From an uncultured Prevotellaceae bacterium (GTDB lineage: Bacteria; Bacteroidota; Bacteroidia; Bacteroidales; Muribaculaceae), in contig CAMVBJ010000009.1 in the NCBI GenBank assembly GCA_947165675.1, positions 1 through 64,000 on the forward strand: DNA of 64,000 nucleotides. Direction: 5' to 3'. Under the pieces are notes generated by a model. That model worked only from the letters and a program-made list of their open reading frames with translations, had not been told where the DNA came from and did not search any database. Made by a program: the position numbers and the translations under genes. Shown here piece by piece: positions 36,572 through 45,941 of this stretch (the stretch's first letter is position 1; each line of letters starts with the position of its first letter).

Positions 36572-38224
36572 TTAGATGTTATTCTTTTTATTGATTCGTT
36601 TTGCTATGGCGTGCTGATAAGCTTCGTCATAGTACTTGATGAAATTTTCCCACGATGCGACCTTGCTGGTCGATCGAGCTCCTCTTCTCACGGTCAGGAC
36701 CTGCTTGGCGTCCATCACGTAGAGGTTAATCAGGCTGGATGCGATGGCCTGCACGATGTCGCTATAATTACTATCGGTGCGATGCAGTACCTTGATTCCA
36801 GTCTTGTCACTGTCATCACCGAACGAGTCCAGCACCCACTGGCCGAAGCCAGCCAAGTCGGTCGTGATCGTCGGCACACCGAAGGCCGCACTCTCTAGCG
36901 GGGTGTAGCCCCACGGCTCATAATAGGACGGGAACACGGCTACATCAAGGCCAGGCAACAGGTCATAGTATGCCATATTGAAGATGCCATCATTGCCATT
37001 CAGGTAGCAAGGCACGTCGATGACTGTCACCTTATCACCCGCCTCGTTATGGAAGCCGAGGGCATTGATGCGGTTATAGACGGGGTCGCTATCGACGTTA
37101 TACAGGTTGTGGGTGATGATAGGGTCAAACAGGCGATGTGGCTCATCCACCATCATATTATCGACGAGGTCGGCACGTGCCGACTTCACCCAAGCGGGAA
37201 CCAGGACAAAAGCCACCACCCTGCGTTGCTGGCTGGTGACACACTCGAGCGAACTGCGCAATGAGGAAAGGGCGTCAAGATAGACGTCAATGCCCTTGTT
37301 GCGCATTTCCAATCGTCCCGAGGTGGCGACCAACATCGTGTCATCACCGAATTGCTGTCCCGTGAGCGCACTGGCCACGTCGAGCATTCGCTGACGAGCG
37401 GCATTGCGTTGGGCCACCAATTTGGCTCCCTTGGGAACATAGTGTTGCTCAAAGGCGTTAGGTGTCACCATGGGGTAACGTTCCAGCAGTTGCCGACACT
37501 CGCGGGCAGTGACGTCGCTGACAGTGGTAAACGCGTCGGCAGCATGGGCTGCGGCCTTCTCAAGCGAATGCTTGGACTGCATGTTGAGTTCGCCTGCCAT
37601 TTGGTCGCCAAAGTAGCCCGGCATGTAGTCATACAGAGGCTTACCGTTGCCACAGATGCTGCGCCCGATGCTCGTGGCATGAGTCGTGAATACCGTTGCC
37701 ACTTGAGGCAGATGGGACTTGATGTAGAGTAGCCCCATACCTGTAGTCCATTCATCAAAATGGGCCACGACCTTGATGTTGGGGTCATTCTTCCACTTGA
37801 CGATGCTCTCGATGACAAGTGCCGCGGCATAGGCAAACATGCAGGACTCGTCGTAGTCGCCATAGGCATGTAGAGAATCGACACGGTAGCGTTGCCACAT
37901 GTCGGAGTAAAGCGCATTCTTAAAAGGATACAAGGCTTCATAGGTAACCAGCAGAGCAATAGGCTTTCCAGGGACATCCCAACGCCCTACCCTCACGCGC
38001 ATCCCCTCGGGCAGCTTAGCCTGACGTAGCCACGGAGCAAGCGGAGTCCTGCACTCGATGAAAGATGGCGAAGGATTCGCGTCACTCCACAGGTCTGGAC
38101 CGATGAAGATGAGGTTATCTCTATATTGTTGATGGAGGGTCTTGGCCTTGGTCGAGAGAACGGCATAAATACCACCGACCTTATTGCACACTTCCCAACT
38201 GGTTTCAAACAGTAAGTCTAACAT
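36572..38224 (-). CDS. Glycogen synthase, GT3 (animal/fungal type)
   Basis: This 550-residue enzyme starts MLDLLFETSWEVCNKVGGIYAVL, the hallmark of GT3 glycogen synthases, which use UDP-glucose. It also has HFDEWTTGMGLLYIKSHLPQVATVFTTHAT and the C-terminal PSYYEPWGYTPLESAAFGVPTITTDLAGFG with the paired glutamates. ADP-glucose-dependent GlgA (GT5) is not present here. I chose ATG 38224 because it matches the family start; the GTG at 38257 lies inside the -7 promoter element. The protein may carry a shortened regulatory C-terminus compared with eukaryotes. It is operonic with glgP. Confidence 0.94.
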   Translation of the reverse strand: MLDLLFETSWEVCNKVGGIYAVLSTKAKTLHQQYRDNLIFIGPDLWSDANPSPSFIECRTPLAPWLRQAKLPEGMRVRVGRWDVPGKPIALLVTYEALYPFKNALYSDMWQRYRVDSLHAYGDYDESCMFAYAAALVIESIVKWKNDPNIKVVAHFDEWTTGMGLLYIKSHLPQVATVFTTHATSIGRSICGNGKPLYDYMPGYFGDQMAGELNMQSKHSLEKAAAHAADAFTTVSDVTARECRQLLERYPMVTPNAFEQHYVPKGAKLVAQRNAARQRMLDVASALTGQQFGDDTMLVATSGRLEMRNKGIDVYLDALSSLRSSLECVTSQQRRVVAFVLVPAWVKSARADLVDNMMVDEPHRLFDPIITHNLYNVDSDPVYNRINALGFHNEAGDKVTVIDVPCYLNGNDGIFNMAYYDLLPGLDVAVFPSYYEPWGYTPLESAAFGVPTITTDLAGFGQWVLDSFGDDSDKTGIKVLHRTDSNYSDIVQAIASSLINLYVMDAKQVLTVRRGARSTSKVASWENFIKYYDEAYQHAIAKRINKKNNI

Positions 38225-38256
38225 GAGTTTTACTTTAAGACTTGAAAATTTGGGCA

Positions 38257-38264
38257 CAAAGGTA
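38257..38264 (-). promoter_or_regulatory. -7 promoter box for the glycogen operon
   Basis: TACCTTTG on the minus strand, 32 bp before the ATG at 38224. No TTG was found at the ideal -33 spacing. Confidence 0.55.
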
Positions 38265-38389
38265 CAAAAAAATCCTCAAATTTTCACCTTTTTCCGCTAA
38301 TTATCTGACCCATCTGGTGCAATCGATTGCTTTTGATGTGATTACCGCTTGATTAACGCCGTAATCACATTACCAATATAGGCGGAGAC

Positions 38390-38429
38390 AAAAAAGTTGT
38401 GGCGCGGGACAATCACTGCCACGCGCCAC
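38390..38429 (-). terminator. Terminator after dnaK
   Basis: GTGGCGCG (38399-38406) pairs with CGCGCCAC (38422-38429). On the minus strand the stem is followed by AACTTTTTTG, a good U-tract. It lies about 38 bp after the dnaK stop. Confidence 0.85.
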
Positions 38430-38466
38430 GTCAATTATTAACCCTCAAATATCACTTCATCTTTTT

Positions 38467-40398
38467 TTATTTCACTTCCTCATAGGTAGTGTCTTCGACA
38501 TTGTCGCCGCCCTGACCAGGGTTACCACCCTGCTGGGGACCATTCTGGAAACCAGCACCACCCATGTTGTTGGGGTCGAAGCCTGCACCGGGCTGGCCTT
38601 GTGCACCACCAGCCTGCTGATACATCTTCTCGAACAGGGAGTTCAACTCGGCGGTTGCCGTGTCGATGGCAGCGAGATCCTGGCTCTTGTGAGCTTCTTT
38701 CAGCTTATTCAAGGCACCCTCAATCTGACCCTTGATGTCGGCGGGCAGCTTGTCACCACTGTCCTTGAGAACCTTCTCGGTCTGGAAGATAAGGGCATCA
38801 GCACCGTTGATCTTGTCGATGCGCTCCTTCTCGGCGGCATCAGCTGCAGCGTTGGCAGTAGCCTCGTCCTTCATGCGCTGGATCTCGGCATCGCTCAAGC
38901 CACTTGAAGCCTCAATGCGGATGCTCTGTTCCTTACCAGTAGCCTTATCCTTGGCGCTCACGTTCATGATACCGTTGGCATCGACCTCAAAGGTCACCTC
39001 GATCTGAGGAATACCACGGGGAGCGGGAGCGATGCCATCGAGGTGGAAGCGGCCCAGGGTCTTGCAGTCCTTAGCCATGGGACGCTCGCCTTGCAGGACG
39101 TGGATTTCAACTTCAGGCTGATTGTCGGCAGCGGTCGAGAACACCTGGCTGCGACGGGCGGGAATTGTGGTGTTAGCCTCGATGAGCTTGGTCATCACGC
39201 CACCCAGCGTCTCAATACCCACGCTCAGGGGCACTACATCGAGCAGCAGCACGTCCTTGACATCACCAGTGAGCACACCGCCCTGGATGGCAGCACCCAC
39301 AGCGACCACCTCGTCGGGGTTGACGCCCTTGGACGGAGCCTTGCCGAAGAACTTCTCGACAATCTGCTGAACGGCGGGAATACGGGTTGAACCACCCACC
39401 AGAATCACCTCGTTGATGTCGCTCGTGCTCAAACCTGCATCGGCAAGAGCCTTACGGCAGGGCTCAATCGTGCTCTGGATCAAATCGTCACACAATTGCT
39501 CAAACTTGGCACGTGACAGGGTCTTAACCAAGTGCTTGGGCATACCGTCGAGCTGTGTGATATAAGGCAAGTTGATCTCGGTGCTGGTGGAGCTGGAGAG
39601 CTCAATCTTGGCCTTCTCGGCAGCCTCTTTCAAGCGCTGCAGAGCCATAGGATCCTTACGCAGGTCCATTCCGTTCTCCTGCTGGAACTCGTCGGCCAAC
39701 CAAGTGATGATGCGCTGATCGAAGTCATCGCCACCCAGGTGGGTATCACCATTAGTGGCTTTTACCTCAAACACGCCATCGCCCAATTCCAGGATAGAAA
39801 TATCAAATGTACCACCACCCAGGTCAAACACGGCAATGCGCTTGTCGCTATTGTCCTTGTCCAGACCGTAAGCCAGAGCGGCAGCGGTGGGCTCGTTGAC
39901 GATGCGCTGCACCTTCAGACCGGCAACCTCACCGGCTTCCTTGGTGGCCTTGCGCTGAGCATCGTTGAAGTAGGCAGGTACTGTGATGACAGCTTCGTCA
40001 ACAGTAGTACCCAGGTAATCCTCGGCAGTCTTCTTCATCTTCTGGAGAATCATGGCCGAAATCTCTTGCGGGGTGTACTGGCGGCCGGCAATCTCCACAC
40101 GGGGTTGGTTGCTGCCATTGTTCACCACCTTGTAGGGCATGCGCTCCACATCCTTCAAGACGTGGTCATACTGCTCGCCCATGAAACGCTTAATGGAAAA
40201 TACGGTACCCGTGGGGTTCATGATGGCCTGACGCTTGGCAGGATCACCGACGATGCGCTCGCCACCATCCTTGAAAGCAACTACCGAAGGGGTCGTGTTC
40301 CTTCCCTCACTGTTGGGAATCACAACAGGCTTGGAGCCTTCAAGAACCGAAACACACGAGTTAGTTGTTCCTAAATCGATACCAATAATCTTACCCAT
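38467..40398 (-). CDS. dnaK: Molecular chaperone DnaK (Hsp70)
   Basis: This 643-residue Hsp70 starts [21 protein letters not shown]. The ATPase domain has [33 protein letters not shown], the [15 protein letters not shown] phosphate loop and [11 protein letters not shown]. The interdomain linker [19 protein letters not shown] leads into the substrate-binding domain, and a Gly/Gln/Asn-rich tail ends YEEVK. The tail also contains a [19 protein letters not shown] segment. It is monocistronic: grpE and dnaJ are not adjacent. A sigma-54-like promoter about 90 bp upstream suggests special regulation. Confidence 0.98.
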   Translation of the reverse strand: MGKIIGIDLGTTNSCVSVLEGSKPVVIPNSEGRNTTPSVVAFKDGGERIVGDPAKRQAIMNPTGTVFSIKRFMGEQYDHVLKDVERMPYKVVNNGSNQPRVEIAGRQYTPQEISAMILQKMKKTAEDYLGTTVDEAVITVPAYFNDAQRKATKEAGEVAGLKVQRIVNEPTAAALAYGLDKDNSDKRIAVFDLGGGTFDISILELGDGVFEVKATNGDTHLGGDDFDQRIITWLADEFQQENGMDLRKDPMALQRLKEAAEKAKIELSSSTSTEINLPYITQLDGMPKHLVKTLSRAKFEQLCDDLIQSTIEPCRKALADAGLSTSDINEVILVGGSTRIPAVQQIVEKFFGKAPSKGVNPDEVVAVGAAIQGGVLTGDVKDVLLLDVVPLSVGIETLGGVMTKLIEANTTIPARRSQVFSTAADNQPEVEIHVLQGERPMAKDCKTLGRFHLDGIAPAPRGIPQIEVTFEVDANGIMNVSAKDKATGKEQSIRIEASSGLSDAEIQRMKDEATANAAADAAEKERIDKINGADALIFQTEKVLKDSGDKLPADIKGQIEGALNKLKEAHKSQDLAAIDTATAELNSLFEKMYQQAGGAQGQPGAGFDPNNMGGAGFQNGPQQGGNPGQGGDNVEDTTYEEVK

Positions 40399-40490
40399 AA
40401 TTAAATCTCTCTTTCTTTATTTTAGTTTTTAATGTTGTTAATTTCAATCTTAGTCGGTGGCTGCTTGACACAAGTCACCGCTCCTGTTCT

Positions 40491-40506
40491 TGCAAACCGT
40501 GTGCCA
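40491..40506 (-). promoter_or_regulatory. Sigma-54-type (-24/-12) promoter for dnaK
   Basis: On the minus strand the sequence TGGCACACGGTTTGCA (40506 to 40491) matches the RpoN consensus TGGCAC-N5-TTGCA, with GG and GC exactly 10 bases apart. The predicted start near 40480 leaves a leader of about 80 nt to dnaK. No TAnnTTTG box of the primary sigma factor was found between here and the ATG. Use by sigma-54 is inferred from sequence only. Confidence 0.6.
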
Positions 40507-40518
40507 AAAGTGACCAGG

Positions 40519-40545
40519 TGACACATTGGCAGTAAAACTGACACA
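40519..40545 (-). promoter_or_regulatory. Paired TGACACA sites upstream of dnaK
   Basis: TGACACA occurs at 40519-40525 and 40539-40545, exactly 20 bp apart (two helical turns), directly upstream of the -24 element. A third copy is at 40466-40472 in the leader. The spacing fits binding sites for a dimeric activator, such as a sigma-54 enhancer-binding protein, although activator sites more often lie further upstream. Confidence 0.45.
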
Positions 40546-40591
40546 GAACCATCGGGCTGGCATCAATCACTGTCGCCTGCAAATTAATGAT

Positions 40592-40657
40592 TCAAGTTTA
40601 TAAAGTAGCAATGCCACTTTAAAAACTTGAGGTTAAAGGATAAAGGTTAATGGTTAA
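40592..40657 (+). repeat. Palindrome-plus-tail dispersed element, copy 2
   Basis: The 39-bp palindromic part (40592-40630) equals the reverse complement of 23832-23870 except for two bases. The tail GGTTAAAGG / ATAAAGG / TTAATGG units (40631-40657) also corresponds. It lies between the dnaK and udk promoters. Confidence 0.85.
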
Positions 40658-40734
40658 TGAAAAGGCCGCAATTGTGATTTTATGGAAATTTTCCTGAAGT
40701 TTGAGCGAAATATCATTAACCTTAACCCTTAACT

Positions 40735-40812
40735 TTAGTTTTCAGTTCTCAAGTTTTCAGTTTTCAGCGGCATCCGCATTCTGACGACTGACAACTGACA
40801 ACTGACAACTGT
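40735..40812. repeat. CAGTTTTCAG / CTGACAACTG repeat tract upstream of udk
   Basis: The same left half, CGGCATCCGCATTCT centre and right half as at 18464-18588 are present. Positions 40752-40782 are identical to 18479-18509. CTGACAACTGACAACTG units follow. Confidence 0.8.
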
Positions 40813-40947
40813 TTTCTTTAAACATTAAGCAGTGAGCAAGTAAACAACTTGCGAAACTTGAATTAATGACATTGAATAAAACAGCCTAATGCCTAAAAAA
40901 AATGTCAAGTTTTCTTGAAAAACGCCATGTGATTGCCACATTTTTGC

Positions 40948-40955
40948 TACCTTTG
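40948..40955 (+). promoter_or_regulatory. -7 promoter box for udk-lptB
   Basis: TACCTTTG, 68 bp before the udk ATG; no well-spaced TTG. Confidence 0.5.
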
Positions 40956-41023
40956 TATGTTTGAATCGTGATTAACGGTCACGTGACCACATTTTCAATG
41001 AACTCTAAAAACAACTTAATTTT

Positions 41024-41647
41024 ATGATTATCATCGGTATTGCCGGCGGTACCGGCTCTGGTAAAACAACAGTTGTACGCAAAATCATGGAACGCTTGCC
41101 CGAGGGCGAGGTGGGTGTGATTTCCCAGGATTCCTATTACAAGGACTCAAGTCATGTTCCTGCCGAGGAACGACAGAACATCAACTTTGACGAACCAGCC
41201 GCATTTGACTGGAACCTGCTCCTCGAGCATGTCAAGATGCTCAAGAAGGGTGAATCCATCGAGATGCCCACCTATAGCTATCTGACGTGTTCACGCCAAA
41301 AGGAGACCGTCCCCATGGGCCCGCATGACGTGGTGCTCATCGAGGGCATTATGGCCCTGAGTGACCCACGTCTGAGGAAGATGATGGACATCAAGGTGTT
41401 TGTTGACGCCGACGGTGACGATCGACTGATACGCGTCATCTCACGCGACTGCATCGAGCGTGGACGCACCGCCGAGGCCGTGATCGAGCGTTACCAGCGT
41501 GTGCTCAAACCCATGCACCAGCTCCACATCGAGCCGACCAAGAAGTTCGCCAACATTATTATTCCCGAAGGCGGCAACAACGAGGTCGCCATCAATCTCA
41601 TTACCGACTACATCAAGGGTCGCTTGACTACTGGCAAGAAAAAATGA
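41024..41647 (+). CDS. udk: Uridine kinase
   Basis: This 207-residue P-loop kinase phosphorylates uridine and cytidine in pyrimidine salvage. Walker A is [14 protein letters not shown] at 5-18. The DSYYKD block (ISQDSYYKD), the conserved [10 protein letters not shown], the [10 protein letters not shown] substrate region and the VLIEGIMAL strand are all visible. The C-terminal [29 protein letters not shown] is standard. Length is normal. Its stop codon overlaps the next start (ATGA), so lptB is translationally coupled to it. Confidence 0.96.
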   Translation: MIIIGIAGGTGSGKTTVVRKIMERLPEGEVGVISQDSYYKDSSHVPAEERQNINFDEPAAFDWNLLLEHVKMLKKGESIEMPTYSYLTCSRQKETVPMGPHDVVLIEGIMALSDPRLRKMMDIKVFVDADGDDRLIRVISRDCIERGRTAEAVIERYQRVLKPMHQLHIEPTKKFANIIIPEGGNNEVAINLITDYIKGRLTTGKKK

Positions 41648-42507
41648 AACTGCCCTGGCAACACAACGGCAAAAATGGCAGCACCGATGCCAATGCCCCG
41701 AAGCCCAAGTCCAAATCCAGCGACAAGGAGGCTGCGGCGAGGCTCAATGCGTCGGGCGAGGCGGGTACGCTGGTACTTAGCACGGATAACCTGGTGAAGA
41801 AATACCGCCAGCGCACGGTGGTCAACCATGTGTCGATCAACGTGCATCAGGGTGAGATCGTTGGTCTGCTGGGACCCAACGGAGCTGGTAAGACCACCAC
41901 ATTTTACATGACAACTGGCCTTGTCACCCCCAACGAGGGTCGTGTGTTCCTCAATGATGTCGATATTACCAACCTGCCCGTTTACCGTCGTGCCCAGTTA
42001 GGCATCGGCTATTTGCCCCAGGAGGCCTCGGTCTTCCGCACCCTGAGCGTTGAGGACAACATACGCACCATCCTCGAGATGACCAATCTCACGCCCGCCG
42101 AGCAGAAGGACCGTCTGGAACAACTCATCAGCGAATTCCACTTGCAGAAGGTGCGCAAGAACTTGGGTAACCGCCTGTCGGGTGGCGAACGCCGCCGTAC
42201 CGAGATTGCCCGTGGCCTGGCCATCAATCCACGTTTCATCATGCTGGACGAGCCTTTTGCCGGTGTCGATCCCATCGCTGTGGAGGATATCCAGAGCATT
42301 GTCTATAGCCTCAAGAGCAAAAACATCGGCATCCTGATTACCGACCACAACGCCCCCGAGACGCTGAGCATCACCGACAGGGCCTACCTGTTGTTTGAGG
42401 GCAAAATCCTGTTCCAAGGCACCAGCGAGGAACTCGCCGACAATCCCACCGTCCGCGACAAGTACTTAGGCCACAACTTCGTCTTCCGCCGCAAGCACTT
42501 CGACTGA
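41644..42507 (+). CDS. lptB: LPS export ABC transporter ATPase
   Basis: This 287-residue ATPase drives extraction of LPS from the inner membrane by LptFG. Its motifs are Walker [11 protein letters not shown], the Q-loop in [18 protein letters not shown] (distinctive for LptB), the signature [16 protein letters not shown], Walker [14 protein letters not shown] and switch His in ITDHN. The ABC domain begins only at about residue 40; the N-terminal extension is hydrophilic ([15 protein letters not shown]) and not present in E. coli LptB. ATG 41644 shares bases with the udk stop. A strong hairpin terminator lies 134 bp downstream. Confidence 0.95.
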   Translation: MKLPWQHNGKNGSTDANAPKPKSKSSDKEAAARLNASGEAGTLVLSTDNLVKKYRQRTVVNHVSINVHQGEIVGLLGPNGAGKTTTFYMTTGLVTPNEGRVFLNDVDITNLPVYRRAQLGIGYLPQEASVFRTLSVEDNIRTILEMTNLTPAEQKDRLEQLISEFHLQKVRKNLGNRLSGGERRRTEIARGLAINPRFIMLDEPFAGVDPIAVEDIQSIVYSLKSKNIGILITDHNAPETLSITDRAYLLFEGKILFQGTSEELADNPTVRDKYLGHNFVFRRKHFD

Positions 42508-42640
42508 TTTTTCAAACAACAGGAACAACAAAAAAACAACCAGGACAACTTTCTTATTTTTCACATCAAAAAAGAGCGTCCCCTTGATGTAATTGTGCAT
42601 TTCGACTGATTTTTTTCAGACAACTGGGACTACGATAATA

Positions 42641-42690
42641 ACAACTGAGACAACATTTATTTGCAAATGGATGTTGTCTCAGTTGTTTAT
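42641..42690. terminator. Bidirectional terminator between lptB and the phosphoesterase gene
   Basis: A perfect 16-bp stem, ACAACTGAGACAACAT (42641-42656) with ATGTTGTCTCAGTTGT (42671-42686), has a 14-nt loop. It sits between convergent genes; TTTATTAG follows on the plus strand. Confidence 0.75.
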
Positions 42691-42710
42691 TAGTTGTTAT
42701 GGTTGTTTGA

Positions 42711-44534
42711 TTAACGATGGGTGATGCGCCAGATGGTGCCCTCGATGAGGGAGCAGTAGATATTTCCCTCGTTGTCATACTCAAAGCCGTTAACCTCGCT
42801 GGTGCCCAAGCGACAGGTGAACTCCAACTCATGGGTAGCGGCATTGACAACGGCCAGCATGCCACGGCGGGAACCGCAATAGATGTGGCCGTAACGCTCG
42901 AGGATAATGCAGGGGGCGTGCTCGTAGCCGAAGCCCAAGTCCACCTCCCACAGGAATTGATACTTGTCACCGGTGCTCATGGCAACGAGTGTGCCGTCCA
43001 TCGTCTTGGCGTATGCCACCATGCCGTCGGTACTGCGCCCCAGGCTCTCGCGCACCTTGTTCTCGTTCTTCTCGCGCCACAGCTGGGTGCCGTCACGGCG
43101 GTCAATAGCGGTGGTGACGCGGTCGGGGGCGACGATGACCACGCGGTCGGGGGTTACCACTGGCACGACGTTGCCAGGACTGTAGAGGTTGGCGTTCTTG
43201 CCATTGTTCCATTGCCAGTTCAATTTTCCCGTGCGGCGGTTGAGCGAACGCAAATAGGTGTCCCAGGCCCCGAAGATGACATCATTGCCATCAACCACTG
43301 GCGCTGCCTGACAATAGTTATTGATGCTGTCATAGTGCCACAACAGGCGATGACGCTTCACGTCCCAGGCCTGAAAGGTCTTGTAGCCTCCTTGATAGAG
43401 GACGCCACCACTGACAACACCATCGGCAACGTAGGGTCCATCGGCTTGAAATTGCCAGCGGGCCTTGCCAGTCTTCTTGTCGAGCCAGATGAGACGCTTG
43501 TCGCTCGTGGGCAGGATGACATACTTGTCACTCACGGCAGGACGCGAGAAGAGCATGGCTTCGGTCTTGTATTGCCAGCGCAGGGCGCCCGTCCTTTTAT
43601 CCACAGCCTTGCAATAGCCTAACGAGTTGCCGAAGTAGATATTCTTGTCATCAACACCCAGCCGAGTGAAGATCGACGCATCATCGGCCACGATGCGCTC
43701 GATGGTGATGTCTGGCGGCACAGTATAGTGCTCTTGAGGCAACGTGGGAGTAAAATACTCGGTGTTGATGCGATAAGAGAACATGACCTCGGGCTCGCTG
43801 CCTATCACCTTATTATATACATATATCCATTGCCTGTCAAGATCGATGGTCATCAACGTGTAGCCATAGTTGCCACCGCCCATGTCAAGGGCTCGCACCA
43901 TCACGCCATTGATACCGTCGGTCTCGTAGAGGCGCCAGCGGTGATAATGACCGCACTGGTGAGTGATCACAGGGTATTTCTTGAGGATATCGACGTAAGC
44001 CCGATAATTGTCCAGGTCGTCAAGGATGGGATAGTGGTTGACGCTGAGCACCTTCATGCCAGGCTTGACCATCACATTGAGGGTACTGTCGAGCCACAGC
44101 AGGTCTTCCTGCTTGATGTGGCCGTCGCCCATCTTCATGAACGGGCCGCAGTTCATGCCCACGACGACAAGGTTATCGACCGTGAACACAAAGCGGTCGC
44201 CACCCCACAGGTCATTGAACGTCTTGCAGGCGCTCTGGCTCCAATTGTTCTCGTGGTTACCGGGGATAACATAGAGCGGGTGAGCGATTCCGTCCAGAAT
44301 GCCCTTGATGCCCTGCAACTGCACGTCGCTACCCTCGTTGGTGAGGTCACCGGTCATCAGCACAGCATCAACGTCGGTTGCGTTGATCTCGGCCACGGCT
44401 TCACGCAGCTTGCCCTCGTTGGCATTACCGGGAGTCACGTGCACATCACTCAAGATGGCCAGCCTGACCACCCCACCCTGCACGGCAATCGACAAAGCGA
44501 ATATAGCAATAAAAAAAGAAAAAAAACGCTTCAT
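42711..44534 (-). CDS. Exported metallophosphoesterase fused to a PQQ-type beta-propeller
   Basis: This 607-residue protein has a signal peptide (MKRFFSFFIAIFALSIAVQG). A calcineurin-like phosphoesterase domain covers about 22-260, with LSDVHVTP, MTGDLTNEG, PGNHENNW, VNHYPI and HQCGHYHRW giving the dimetal ligands. A WD/PQQ-like propeller covers about 290-607, with blade motifs TGALRWQYK, TGKARWQF, HRLLWHYD, TGKLNWQW and DGTQLWRE. Substrate is unknown; relatives act on phosphodiesters or on cell-wall or nucleotide substrates. I use ATG 44534, which gives a proper signal peptide; the upstream frame starts only with a non-consensus codon. Confidence 0.85.
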   Translation of the reverse strand: MKRFFSFFIAIFALSIAVQGGVVRLAILSDVHVTPGNANEGKLREAVAEINATDVDAVLMTGDLTNEGSDVQLQGIKGILDGIAHPLYVIPGNHENNWSQSACKTFNDLWGGDRFVFTVDNLVVVGMNCGPFMKMGDGHIKQEDLLWLDSTLNVMVKPGMKVLSVNHYPILDDLDNYRAYVDILKKYPVITHQCGHYHRWRLYETDGINGVMVRALDMGGGNYGYTLMTIDLDRQWIYVYNKVIGSEPEVMFSYRINTEYFTPTLPQEHYTVPPDITIERIVADDASIFTRLGVDDKNIYFGNSLGYCKAVDKRTGALRWQYKTEAMLFSRPAVSDKYVILPTSDKRLIWLDKKTGKARWQFQADGPYVADGVVSGGVLYQGGYKTFQAWDVKRHRLLWHYDSINNYCQAAPVVDGNDVIFGAWDTYLRSLNRRTGKLNWQWNNGKNANLYSPGNVVPVVTPDRVVIVAPDRVTTAIDRRDGTQLWREKNENKVRESLGRSTDGMVAYAKTMDGTLVAMSTGDKYQFLWEVDLGFGYEHAPCIILERYGHIYCGSRRGMLAVVNAATHELEFTCRLGTSEVNGFEYDNEGNIYCSLIEGTIWRITHR

Positions 44535-44595
44535 GCTTGTTACTTGAATTTCATTTTGTGTCAACAAAAGTAATAGAAATAATTGAAAAATACAC

Positions 44596-44603
44596 TACCT
44601 TTG
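44596..44603 (+). promoter_or_regulatory. -7 promoter box next to the LolC-like gene
   Basis: TACCTTTG ends 8 bp before the ATG at 44612, implying a very short or absent 5' leader. No TTG at the ideal spacing. Confidence 0.5.
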
Positions 44604-44611
44604 CGGCTGAA

Positions 44612-45865
44612 ATGAATCATGAACTGTATATTGCACGGCGCATGGCCCTGAACAACGAGCGGCAGAAAGGCTCACCGAGCCTTACAGTCGCCCTCGTTGG
44701 CATAGTCCTTGCCGTGGTCGTGATGATCCTGTCCATTGCCATCGTGATGGGATTCAAGGGTGAGATTTCGGGCAAGATCATGCACCTGGACGCCCACCTG
44801 CGGGTCACCAACGCTGCACTGGGCATCGACGACAACTATGCAACCGTCAACGGACGCGAAGTGCGCGAAGCAATAGCAGGCGACAGCAATTTTGCGGCAA
44901 AAGTCGAGAGCATGAGTCTCGTGGCCGACAAGAGTGCCATCCTCAAGACAGACGAGGACTTCATGGGTATCATCATGAGGGGAGTTGACGAGGGTTATGA
45001 TTTCAGGTATCTGCAATCGCGCATGATCGAAGGAACAGCACCCGCGGTGAGCGACACGGCATCAAGCCACCAGATCATCATCTCCAAGACTGTCGCCGAT
45101 CGCCTGAAGTTACATGCTGGAGACAAAGTGCTCACCTACTTTATTGACAACAAAATCAAGGTGAGGAACCTCACCATCAGTGGAGTGTTCGAGACCGACC
45201 TTGAGGCGTTTGACAACGCCTATGTCATCGGTGGCATCGGCATCATCCAGGGGGTGAACGGCTGGCATGGCGACACAGGCACTCAGGTCTCTATCAATCT
45301 CAAGAACACCAGCGACTTGGAGTCTGATTCTTACGGCCTCTACTCCTTGCTGGCCGAGAACACCGTGCAGCACGAGAGTCAGAACCTGTTTATCGTCACC
45401 TCCACCCACCAGAACAACATGCCGTTTTTCGCCTGGTTGCAGATGCTGGACATGAACGTGGTCATCATCCTCACGTTGATGATGATTGTGGCTGCGTTCA
45501 CGCTCATCTCGGCCATGCTGATGATTGTGCTGGAGCGCATCCGCATCGTCGGCAATTTCAAGGCTATGGGCGCAACCAATGGCTCCATTCGCCGCATCTT
45601 TATCTACCTGACAGGGAAACTTATCGCCAAGGCACTCCTCATCGGCAACATCATCGGCATTGGCCTTGCCTTGATACAGAAGTTTGGCCACGTCGTGCGA
45701 CTTGACCCGACGGCCTATTACATGCCCTACGTCCCTATCCAGCTGAGCATTCCCGCGCTGGTGCTGCTCAATGTGGGCATCATCGCTGTGTCCTACCTCA
45801 CCCTGCTTGGTGCCAGCCACATCATTTCAACCATCAAGCCGACGGCCACGATGCGCTTTGAGTAA
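44612..45865 (+). CDS. FtsX/LolC-like ABC transporter permease
   Basis: This 417-residue membrane protein starts MNHELYIARRMALNNERQKGSP. It has the MacB/LolCE topology: one TM near residues 29-51 (VALVGIVLAVVVMILSIAI), a large periplasmic domain to about 280, and three TMs (VVIILTLMMIVAAFTLISAML onward). The coupling region is RIRIVGNFKAMGATNGSIRRIF, with the EX(R)I..KAMGA motif. In Gram-negatives LolC/E proteins release lipoproteins from the inner membrane, so this is a candidate lipoprotein-release permease. The ATPase is not adjacent. The ATG at 44612 is chosen since the upstream extension contains the promoter box. Confidence 0.88.
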   Translation: MNHELYIARRMALNNERQKGSPSLTVALVGIVLAVVVMILSIAIVMGFKGEISGKIMHLDAHLRVTNAALGIDDNYATVNGREVREAIAGDSNFAAKVESMSLVADKSAILKTDEDFMGIIMRGVDEGYDFRYLQSRMIEGTAPAVSDTASSHQIIISKTVADRLKLHAGDKVLTYFIDNKIKVRNLTISGVFETDLEAFDNAYVIGGIGIIQGVNGWHGDTGTQVSINLKNTSDLESDSYGLYSLLAENTVQHESQNLFIVTSTHQNNMPFFAWLQMLDMNVVIILTLMMIVAAFTLISAMLMIVLERIRIVGNFKAMGATNGSIRRIFIYLTGKLIAKALLIGNIIGIGLALIQKFGHVVRLDPTAYYMPYVPIQLSIPALVLLNVGIIAVSYLTLLGASHIISTIKPTATMRFE

Positions 45866-45941
45866 CGGCTGTCATCAATTCTTTACATTTCTCTATAAGG
45901 TATATGCAATTAAAGACTAATAACTAAAACTAATTATCTAT

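Noticed and set aside
38225-38257. GTG-started extension of the glycogen synthase
   Set aside because: It lies within the -7 promoter element; the ATG at 38224 matches the GT3 family start.
39532-40374. 280-codon plus-strand open frame opposite dnaK
   Set aside because: A known artefact of dnaK codon usage; DnaK itself is unmistakable.
40399-40490. HrcA/CIRCE operator upstream of dnaK
   Set aside because: No TTAGCACTC-N9-GAGTGCTAA inverted repeat is present; the sigma-54-like element explains the region better.
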